Shown one piece after another: positions 5,344 to 10,990 of a stretch of 10,990 nucleotides of DNA. The stretch lies in NCBI GenBank assembly GCA_945952575.1, contig CAMFIY010000064.1, positions 1 through 10,990 of the forward strand, given 5' to 3'. Under the pieces are notes generated by a model, which saw only the letters and a program-made list of their open reading frames with translations, ran no database searches and had not been told where the DNA came from. The position numbers and the translations under genes were made by a program. Source of the DNA: an uncultured Leucobacter sp. GTDB lineage: Bacteria; Actinomycetota; Actinomycetes; Actinomycetales; Microbacteriaceae. Each line of letters begins with the position of its first letter. Position 1 is the stretch's first letter.

Positions 5344-6830
5344 GCGGCGAGCCCGGCGCGGCCGACGACGGTGCCGCCGTCCTCGGCACATTCGTCGGCG
5401 GGGAGCGCTTCGCGAGCGGGGAGCTCCACGACCTCGTGAATCCCGCCACGAACGAGGTGTTCGGGCGGATCCGCCAGTCGAGCCACGACGATCTCGACCG
5501 GGCGGTGCGCGCCGCCCGTGAGGCGCAGGCCGCCTGGGGCGAGTCCACTCCGGGGGCCCGCGCGCTCGTGCTGCTCCGGCTCGCCGACCTGCTGGAGCGG
5601 GATGCCGCCGAGCTCTCCCGCCTGGAGGTCGAGGAGCGCGGTGTACCGTTCACTACGATCCACGACGGCGAGATCCCGTTCGCCGCCGACAACATCCGCT
5701 TCTTCGCGGGAGCCGCGCGTTCCCTCGACGGCACGGGTGCGGGGCAGTTCAGCGAGGGGTACACCTCGGTGCTGACCCGCCGTCCGGTGGGCGTGGTCGC
5801 CGGTATCGCGCCCTGGAACTTCCCCCTGATCATGGGGCTCTGGAAGGCGGGACCGGCGCTTGCCGCCGGCAACTCCGTCGTGCTGAAGCCCGCGCCGATG
5901 ACGCCGCGCACGACCCTGAAGCTCGCCGAACTCGCGCTCGAGGCGGGGCTTCCGGCCGGCGTCCTGAACGTCGTCACCGGTGGTGCGGACATCGGGGAGG
6001 CGCTCGTCTCGCACCCGCTCGTCGACATGGTCAGCGTGACCGGATCGACGACGACCGGGAAGGCCGTGATGCGCGGTGCGGTCGAGGGCGTGAAGCGCGT
6101 GCATCTCGAGCTCGGCGGCAAGGCCCCCGTGCTCGTCTTCGGCGATGCGGATCTCGGCGCCATGGCCCACGCGATCGCGATGGGCGCGACGTACAACACG
6201 GGTCAGGACTGCACCGCGGCCACCCGCGTCTACCTTCAGCGGGATCGTTTCGACGAGGGTGTGGCCGCGCTGCGCGCCAAGCTGGAGCAGATCGTGGTGG
6301 GCGCCCCGGAGGATCCGGCGACGCACATCGGGCCGCTCATCACCGCCGGGCACCGGGATCGGGTGCACGGCTTCGTGAGCCGCGCCGTCGCGGCCGGTGC
6401 CCGCGTCCTGACCGGCGGCGAGCTGCCCGACGGGCCGGGCAATTTCTATCCGCCGACCCTCATCGTCGACGCGTCTCAGGACTCGGAGATCGTCCAGGGC
6501 GAGGTGTTCGGGCCGGTGCTCGTAGCGCTGCCCTTCGACGGCGAGGAGGACGCGATCGCGCTCGCGAATGACAGCGCCTACGGCTTGGCGTCGTCGATCT
6601 GGACGAGCGATGTGGCCCGGGCGATCCGGGTGAGCCACCGACTCGATGTCGGGGTGACCTGGATCAACGACCACCTGCCGATCGCGTCCGAGGCTCCGCA
6701 CGGCGGCGTGAAGGGATCCGGCTTCGGCAAGGACATGTCGATCGAACCGCTGCTCGACTACTCGGTGACCCGCCACCTGATGATCCGGCACGCACCGCCG
6801 CCGTCTACGACCGGCTTCCGCCCGGCGTAG
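5340..6830 (+). CDS. patD: Aldehyde dehydrogenase, gamma-aminobutyraldehyde dehydrogenase (PatD)-like
   Basis: A 496-residue NAD(P)-dependent aldehyde dehydrogenase of full length. Visible are the active-site Asn160 in APWNFPL, the cofactor-binding VVLKPAPMTP, the general base Glu257 in LELGGKAPV and the catalytic Cys291 in NTGQDCTAATRVY. The GQDCTAA form, EVFGPV, and the C-terminal SEAPHGGVKGSGFGKDMS then DYSVTRHLMI closely follow E. coli PatD (YdcW), which oxidises 4-aminobutanal from putrescine to GABA. The start ATG 5340 overlaps the glycosyltransferase stop as ATGA, with GAGGGGG upstream, so the two are translationally coupled. Together with the Pot-type importer upstream this supports polyamine catabolism. 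No putrescine aminotransferase or amine oxidase is in the window, so the enzyme making the aldehyde must be elsewhere. Related betaine- or other amino-aldehyde dehydrogenases are alternatives. Confidence 0.9.
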   Translation: MSGEPGAADDGAAVLGTFVGGERFASGELHDLVNPATNEVFGRIRQSSHDDLDRAVRAAREAQAAWGESTPGARALVLLRLADLLERDAAELSRLEVEERGVPFTTIHDGEIPFAADNIRFFAGAARSLDGTGAGQFSEGYTSVLTRRPVGVVAGIAPWNFPLIMGLWKAGPALAAGNSVVLKPAPMTPRTTLKLAELALEAGLPAGVLNVVTGGADIGEALVSHPLVDMVSVTGSTTTGKAVMRGAVEGVKRVHLELGGKAPVLVFGDADLGAMAHAIAMGATYNTGQDCTAATRVYLQRDRFDEGVAALRAKLEQIVVGAPEDPATHIGPLITAGHRDRVHGFVSRAVAAGARVLTGGELPDGPGNFYPPTLIVDASQDSEIVQGEVFGPVLVALPFDGEEDAIALANDSAYGLASSIWTSDVARAIRVSHRLDVGVTWINDHLPIASEAPHGGVKGSGFGKDMSIEPLLDYSVTRHLMIRHAPPPSTTGFRPA

Positions 6831-6865
6831 CGGATCTCGCGCGGCGGGCGCTCCGGAGAGGATTG

Positions 6866-7501
6866 CTAGCCGAGCGGCGGTGTCGGGCCGCCCTCGAGGC
6901 CGATATCGGCACCGAGGTGCTTCCGGATCCGGTGCTCGAGACCGAGGCGGACGCCGGGCCACTCGGTCCGGGTGATCGAGAAGACGACGGTGTCGCGCAG
7001 ATAGCCGGGCTCGCGTCGATGCGCGCGCAGGATCCCGTCCTGCTTGGCACCGAGGCGGGCGATGGCTTCGCGCGACTGGTGGTTGTTGAAGTCGGTCCGG
7101 AACTCGACGGCGGTACAGTCCCAGACCTCGAACGCGTGCGCGAGCAGCAGAAGCTTCGACTCGGGATTGGTGCCGCTGCCGTGGGCGCTCGCGGCGTTCC
7201 ACGTGGAACCGATCTCCACGCGCGGCGTGACCGAGTCGATGTTCATGTAGGTGGTCATGCCGATGGCTCGGCCGGTGTCGTTGCGCCGGGCGACGAATGC
7301 CAGCATCGTGCCCGATTCCTGCAGTTCGAGCCTGCGCTGGATCTCGGCCGCCATGCGGTCGGGGCTCGGAACGCTGGTGTACCAGAGCCGCCAGACCTCT
7401 CCGTCCTGCACGGCGGCGACGAGTTCGTCGTGGTGTTCCGGAGCGAGGGGCTCGAGGGTGACGAGTCGGCCGCGCAGGGTGCCGGGGTGATCGAGTGCCA
7501 T
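6866..7501 (-). CDS. GNAT family N-acetyltransferase (RimJ/RimL-like)
   Basis: A 211-residue acetyl-CoA-dependent acyltransferase. Residues 1-20 (RGRLVTLEPLAPEHHDEL) are a typical RimJ/RimL-type beginning. The acetyl-CoA loop region is at about 99-120 (GSTWNAASAHGSGTNPESKL), and RTDFNNHQSREAIARLGAKQ at 135-154 is the usual C-terminal GNAT element with the N-x-x-S pattern. It lies 4 bp after the rmuC stop and has GGGAGA about nine bases before the start, so it is probably the second gene of an rmuC operon. It converges with the dehydrogenase gene across a 35-bp gap with no obvious terminator. Substrate unknown; proteins of this shape acetylate protein N-termini, amines or antibiotics. Confidence 0.88.
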   Translation of the reverse strand: MALDHPGTLRGRLVTLEPLAPEHHDELVAAVQDGEVWRLWYTSVPSPDRMAAEIQRRLELQESGTMLAFVARRNDTGRAIGMTTYMNIDSVTPRVEIGSTWNAASAHGSGTNPESKLLLLAHAFEVWDCTAVEFRTDFNNHQSREAIARLGAKQDGILRAHRREPGYLRDTVVFSITRTEWPGVRLGLEHRIRKHLGADIGLEGGPTPPLG

Positions 7502-7505
7502 GCGG

Positions 7506-9020
7506 CTATTCTCCCGTACCGGGCTCCTCGATCTCGGGGAAGAGCTCGCCCAGCATCTCCGGCCCCTGCGAGGCGACGCCGATCTCGAGCGTCTCGACGC
7601 TGCGCAGCTGACGCTCGACCGCGCGGGTGCGCCGGCCCGCCTCGCTGACGGTGTTCTGCGCGGTCTGCAGCTGCTTGCCGAGCTTCTCCCAGACCTGGCC
7701 GTATTTCTGGAACTCGGTCTTGGCCGCGCTGAGCACCTGCCAGACCTCGCTGCTCCGCTTCTCGATGGCGAGCGTGCGGAAGCCCATCTGGAGGCTGTTC
7801 AGCAGGGCCATGAGCGTGGTCGGGCCGACGACGACGATGCGCTGCTCGTTCTGCAGCCTCGTCACGAAGCCGGGTCGCCGCATCACCTCGGCGAAGAGCC
7901 CCTCGGTCGGCAGGTACATGATGCCGAAGTCGGTGGTGTGCGGCGGCTCCACGTACTTGCCGGCGATGTTCTTGGCCTGGGCCATCACGGCCCGCTCGAT
8001 GTCGCGCCCCGCGGACTCGATGGCCGCGGCGTCCCCCGTCTCCTGGGCGGCGAGCAGGCGCTCGTAGTCCTCCTGGGGGAACTTCGAGTCGATCGGCAGC
8101 CAGAGCGGCTTCTCGCCATCGCCGTTCCCCGGAAGCTTCACCGCGAACTCGACCCGCTCGTTCGAGCCCGGCAGGGTGGCGATGTTCTCCGCATACTGAT
8201 CCGGAGTGAGCACGTCTTCGAGCTGGCGGGCGAGCTGCACTTCGCCCCAGCCGCCGCGGCTCTTCACGTTCGTGAGCACGCGCTTGAGCCCGCCGACGTC
8301 CGAGGCGAGGGTCTGCATCTCGCCGAGCCCCTTCTGCACCTGCTCGAGCTGCGTGCTGACCAGTTTGAAGGACTCGCCCAGGCGCTTCTCGAGCGTGCCC
8401 TGCAGCTTCTCGTCCACGGTCTCGCGCATCTTCTCGAGCTTGGCCTCGTTGCCCTGCCGCATCTTCTCGAGCTCGGCACTGAGGGTGGTGCGGAGCTCGT
8501 TCTGCTTCGCCTCGTTCGCCTCGGTGAGCGCCTGGATCCGCTTCGCGTTCTCCTCCAGCGACGCCTTCAACGTGCCCTGCAGCTTTTCGTCCACGGTCGC
8601 GCGCACCTGTTCGAGCTTCGCCTCGTTCTCCTGTCGCAGCACGTCGAAGCGCTGCTCCAGCGTCCCCTTCAGCTCGGACTGCGATTTGCCGAGCGACTCC
8701 CGCAGCTCGGCGCTCGCCACCGAGCGGGCCTCCCGCTCCCGCGCGAGCTCGACCGACTGGCTCTCGCTCGACGTGCGCAGCATCTGGCTCAGCTCCGCCC
8801 GCTGCTCCTGCTGCTCCTTGCGGATCTCGCCGCTCTGCTCCTGCCGGTCGCGACGCAGCTCGCCGCTCACCCGCTGCAGCTCCTCCCGCACCAGCGTCTC
8901 GACGGCGCGCGCAGATCCTTCGCCCCGCTCCCCGCCGCCGCGCGAACGCAGCACGAAGATGAGCACGCCGATGCTCACCAGCAGATTCACCACCGCGAAG
9001 ATCGTCAGCAGCGTGTCCAT
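7506..9020 (-). CDS. rmuC: DNA recombination protein RmuC
   Basis: A 504-residue RmuC, a coiled-coil membrane-anchored protein with a nuclease-like domain, associated in E. coli with limiting inversions at short inverted repeats. An N-terminal membrane helix spans about residues 3-24 (LLTIFAVVNLLVSIGVLIFV), a long charged coiled coil runs from about 36 to 235, then the conserved RmuC domain follows, with SRGGWGEVQLARQLEDVL (254-271), LPIDSKFPQEDYERL, FGIMYLPTEGLFAEV and VVVGPTTLMALLNSL. The start is chosen at ATG 9020 because GAGG lies five bases upstream and the protein then begins directly with its membrane helix; a frame extension to 9065 adds 15 residues with no such support. Two similar 20-residue coiled-coil blocks lie near 132-151 and 191-210. 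It is divergent from the gamma-carbonic anhydrase gene. Confidence 0.95.
   Translation of the reverse strand: MDTLLTIFAVVNLLVSIGVLIFVLRSRGGGERGEGSARAVETLVREELQRVSGELRRDRQEQSGEIRKEQQEQRAELSQMLRTSSESQSVELAREREARSVASAELRESLGKSQSELKGTLEQRFDVLRQENEAKLEQVRATVDEKLQGTLKASLEENAKRIQALTEANEAKQNELRTTLSAELEKMRQGNEAKLEKMRETVDEKLQGTLEKRLGESFKLVSTQLEQVQKGLGEMQTLASDVGGLKRVLTNVKSRGGWGEVQLARQLEDVLTPDQYAENIATLPGSNERVEFAVKLPGNGDGEKPLWLPIDSKFPQEDYERLLAAQETGDAAAIESAGRDIERAVMAQAKNIAGKYVEPPHTTDFGIMYLPTEGLFAEVMRRPGFVTRLQNEQRIVVVGPTTLMALLNSLQMGFRTLAIEKRSSEVWQVLSAAKTEFQKYGQVWEKLGKQLQTAQNTVSEAGRRTRAVERQLRSVETLEIGVASQGPEMLGELFPEIEEPGTGE
8391..8627 (-). repeat. Duplicated coiled-coil block inside rmuC
   Basis: Two 60-bp blocks, at 8568-8627 and 8391-8450, encode near-identical 20-residue stretches (NEAKLE...VDEKLQGTL) 59 residues apart. 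They differ at only three residues. A shorter related element (SELKGTLEQR) occurs just before the first copy. This looks like internal duplication of the coiled coil rather than a mobile repeat. Confidence 0.7.
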
Positions 9021-9158
9021 AGAGGCCTCGTTTCGGGAAGGGCGGTGGAGGAGAATCGTCTGCACATGACCCTACCGATCACCTCCGACATTCTTCATCC
9101 GACCGGCGCGCACCCCGCATGCCTCCCGCAGGTCCGCGGAGCACCGGATCCGGGCGGC

Positions 9159-9164
9159 TACAGT
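9159..9164 (+). promoter_or_regulatory. Candidate -10 box for a leaderless gamma-carbonic anhydrase transcript
   Basis: TACAGT fits the TAnnnT -10 pattern and ends six bases before the ATG at 9171, placing the expected transcription start on the start codon. There is no Shine-Dalgarno site before that ATG. Leaderless mRNAs are common in actinobacteria. No good -35 is visible. The rest of the 150-bp divergent gap (9021-9170) shows a GAGGCCTC palindrome at 9022-9029 over the rmuC ribosome site and CCGGATCCGG at 9144-9153, neither with a clear role. Confidence 0.5.
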
Positions 9165-9170
9165 TGCCGT

Positions 9171-9689
9171 ATGGCACTCATCCTCTCCTACGGCGGCTTC
9201 ACCCCTGAGATCCACCCCACCGCATGGATCGCCCCGAACGCGACCCTCATCGGCAACGTCCGCATCGGCGCAGGCGCGAGCGTGTGGTTCGGCACCGTGC
9301 TCCGCGGCGACCTCGATCGGATCGAACTGGGTGCCGGCAGCAACCTGCAGGACAACGTCGTGGTCCACACCGACGACGGCGCGCCCAGCCTCATCGGCGA
9401 GAACGTCGGCGTCGGCCACCTCGCGCTGATCCACGGAGCGACCGTCGGGGAGGGCAGCCTGATCGGCATGGGGGCGAAGCTCCTCAACCACTCGGTGATC
9501 GGGCCCGGCGCCTTCGTCGCCGCGGGCGCGCTGGTGCTCGAGGGGCAGCAGGTCGAGGCGGCTCACCTGGTGGCCGGGGTTCCGGCGAAGGATCGCGGCA
9601 CGATGACGCCGGAGATGGCCGAGCGCGTGCGCAGCAACGCCTTCGTCTACCAGGAGCGCGCCGTGAGCTACCGCGAGAGCGGCCTCTAG
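9171..9689 (+). CDS. Gamma-carbonic anhydrase-like hexapeptide-repeat protein
   Basis: A 172-residue left-handed beta-helix protein of the gamma-carbonic anhydrase/YrdA-PaaY group, the usual length. Hexapeptide turns such as IGNVRIGAGASVWFGTV and VGEGSLIGMGAKL repeat through residues 26-120, followed by a C-terminal helix. The three zinc-ligand histidines are present: His66 (VVVHTD), His83 and His88 (GHLALIH). The conserved Arg45 and Asp47 (RGD) and Gln60 are also there. It would form a trimer with metal at the subunit interfaces. Many bacterial members have weak or undetected carbonic anhydrase activity, so hydration of CO2 is possible but not assured. It stands alone, divergent from rmuC and convergent with the ABC permease. 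Confidence 0.93.
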   Translation: MALILSYGGFTPEIHPTAWIAPNATLIGNVRIGAGASVWFGTVLRGDLDRIELGAGSNLQDNVVVHTDDGAPSLIGENVGVGHLALIHGATVGEGSLIGMGAKLLNHSVIGPGAFVAAGALVLEGQQVEAAHLVAGVPAKDRGTMTPEMAERVRSNAFVYQERAVSYRESGL

Positions 9690-9750
9690 ACCGGCCGAGC
9701 GCGACGGCCTCCCCGCGACGGCGCTCCCGGCCGCGGACGGATCCGCCGCC

Positions 9751-10461
9751 CTATCGCACCGCGGCCCGGCTCATCGCGAGCCAGGTGCCCGCCACCGCCA
9801 GCACGGATGCCAGCGCCACTCCCAGCGCCAGTCCGGCGGACGTCACGCCGCTCAAGATCTGAGCGAGCCGCGGTGCGAGGACCAGCAGCGCCAGCACCAG
9901 GACGAGACCCAGCCCCAGACCCAGCGCCAGCGGCCCGCGCGAGCCGAAGCGCACCCACACCGCGCCGAAGAGGCCGCCGATGCTCGTGCAGAGGAACGTG
10001 CCCAAGAACACCGTCGCCGCGAGCACCCACGGGTCCCCGGCGCCGAGCGCATAGGTGTCGAGCACGTAGAGGCCGAAGAACCAGTGCCCGGTGGCCAGCT
10101 CGATCCCGAGCAGCGCCAGCATCAGCGCCGTGATGTACACCGACATGATCAGATTCACGAGCGCCGTGCCGAGCACGTACGCCCGTCGCGTGAGCCCGAG
10201 CGCGAGCGCGAAGGGGAACGTCGTGGCGATCGCCTGCACGCCGTAGTAGATCAGGAAGCCCGGCAGCGACCACACCATGCCGGAGTTCATGCGCGCGCCC
10301 ATCGCATAGTCGGCGTCCAGCGGACTGTTGCCCGCCCGCTGGAGGGCGAAGGCGACGATCGCCGAGAGGATCAGCACGGCGCCGATGATCTGCGCGGGGG
10401 AGGAGAAGACGATCTGCGGCTTGTTCAAGTGCAGGCGGGCCGCGGTGAGGATGCGGTTCAT
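9751..10461 (-). CDS. ABC-2-type transporter permease subunit
   Basis: A 236-residue integral membrane protein with about six helices, near residues 22-40, 62-85, 97-120, 145-168, 177-197 and 208-230, and a short basic N-terminus. It has no EAA loop, so it is an exporter-type rather than importer-type permease. The start ATG overlaps the upstream ATPase stop as ATGA, and AAGGAG is present 7 bases upstream, so the two form one unit. No substrate can be read from the sequence. The 61-bp gap to the convergent carbonic anhydrase gene shows only a weak GGCCG-N7-CGGCC inverted repeat at 9693-9709. Confidence 0.85.
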   Translation of the reverse strand: MNRILTAARLHLNKPQIVFSSPAQIIGAVLILSAIVAFALQRAGNSPLDADYAMGARMNSGMVWSLPGFLIYYGVQAIATTFPFALALGLTRRAYVLGTALVNLIMSVYITALMLALLGIELATGHWFFGLYVLDTYALGAGDPWVLAATVFLGTFLCTSIGGLFGAVWVRFGSRGPLALGLGLGLVLVLALLVLAPRLAQILSGVTSAGLALGVALASVLAVAGTWLAMSRAAVR

Positions 10462-10990
10462 GAGCTGGCTCCTTCTCGATCGGGGTCTGCGGCGCCCGAG
10501 GCTTCGGGAGTGCTTCCCGGGCTGTCGGCGCCGTCGAATCCGTAGGCGGCGACGAGTTCCTGCAGCGACACCGGGGAGAAGTCGAGATCCGCGGGCGCGG
10601 CACCGCCCGCCGAGGGGGCCCGGCCCTCGACCACCGCCGTGGCGAGGCCGCCGATGCGGTGCCGGCTCAGGATCCTGCGGTCCTCGAGATAGGCGTCGAC
10701 CGTCGCGGCCCGGCCGGAGACCTGGTGCGCCATGCCGCGCAGCTCGTCGACCTCCGCGTCCTGCACCACGCGGCCCCGGTCGAGGATCACGACCCGCTCG
10801 AGCAGGCGGTCCATCTCGTCGATCAGATGGGTGGAGAGCAGGATCGTGCGCGGATGCGCCTGGTAGTCGCGCAGCAGCACGTCGTAGAAGTAGGAGCGCG
10901 CGGTGGCGTCGAGACCGAGGTACGGCTCATCGAAGAAGGTGACCGGCGCGCGCGAGGCGAGGCCGAGCACGATCCCGAGCGCGGAGAGCT
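10458..10990 (-). CDS. ABC transporter ATP-binding protein, C-terminal part (runs off right edge)
   Basis: The last ~176 residues of an ABC ATPase; the frame is open through base 10990, so the N-terminus with Walker A lies outside the window. The visible part starts LSALGIVLGLASRAP, then Walker B and D-loop VTFFDEPYLGLDA, and the switch histidine in LLSTHLIDEMDRL, followed by a VVILDRGRVV strand. After the core is a ~90-residue C-terminal extension with a Gly/Ala-rich linker (VEGRAPSAGGAAPADL) and an acidic tail. The GTG at 10968-10970 is an internal codon, not a start, because it falls inside the conserved LGIVLGLASRAP block. It pairs with the downstream permease through an ATGA overlap. In actinobacteria such pairs often follow a GntR regulator; whether that holds here is outside the window. 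Confidence 0.9.
   Translation of the reverse strand, partial: LSALGIVLGLASRAPVTFFDEPYLGLDATARSYFYDVLLRDYQAHPRTILLSTHLIDEMDRLLERVVILDRGRVVQDAEVDELRGMAHQVSGRAATVDAYLEDRRILSRHRIGGLATAVVEGRAPSAGGAAPADLDFSPVSLQELVAAYGFDGADSPGSTPEASGAADPDREGASS

Noticed and set aside
5190..7202. Long minus-strand open frame opposite the dehydrogenase
   Set aside because: It opposes a clear full-length aldehyde dehydrogenase and shows no recognisable domain; shadow frame.
9021..9065. Earlier rmuC start adding 15 residues
   Set aside because: No ribosome site supports it, while 9020 has GAGG five bases upstream and begins at the membrane helix.
9144..9153. CCGGATCCGG as an operator
   Set aside because: GGATCC-containing words are frequent in this window, and a 10-bp palindrome in such GC-rich DNA is weak evidence.
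7500..9170. Plus-strand open frame across rmuC leading into the carbonic anhydrase
   Set aside because: The part before 9171 is antisense to RmuC, Leu/Arg/His-rich and without domains; only 9171-9689 is real.

Overview
The window is high-GC, densely packed bacterial DNA with ATGA overlaps, Shine-Dalgarno sites of the AGGAG/GAGG type, and only TAG and TGA stop codons. This suggests an actinobacterium, probably a Microbacteriaceae-like one; the family-level guess is inference. The first 46 bases are not genomic. They are an Illumina Nextera adapter with its i5 index, so position 47 is the first biological base and this is very likely the raw left end of a contig.

Left block, plus strand (47-3299): a polyamine-type (Pot) ABC importer. 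It holds the C-terminus of a substrate-binding protein, a 13-bp hairpin, two permeases (PotB-like and PotC-like) and the ATPase (PotA-like). The ATPase frame is broken by an in-frame TAG at 2682-2684, between the Walker B/D-loop and the switch histidine, where relatives normally read through. As written, the importer has no intact ATPase.

Middle block (3266-6830): a TetR/BetI-like regulator on the minus strand overlaps the potA end and is divergent from a two-gene operon. That operon encodes an unusual GT1/MGT-type glycosyltransferase and a PatD-like gamma-aminobutyraldehyde dehydrogenase, joined by an ATGA overlap. The 167-bp divergent gap holds a palindrome (CTGTTC-N10-GAACAG) lying on candidate -10 boxes of both strands, a plausible TetR operator. 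Pot importer, regulator and PatD-type dehydrogenase together suggest putrescine/polyamine uptake and catabolism, comparable in content to E. coli ydcSTUV-ydcW. The glycosyltransferase is the unexpected member.

Right block (6866-10990): housekeeping genes. A GNAT acetyltransferase follows rmuC on the minus strand. A gamma-carbonic-anhydrase-like hexapeptide protein lies on the plus strand and is probably leaderless. An ABC-2-type exporter pair (permease plus an ATPase running off the right edge) is on the minus strand. No tRNA, rRNA, CRISPR array, insertion sequence or prophage signal was seen. Apart from 3890-4056 and 9021-9170, both described below, intergenic gaps are under 65 bp.
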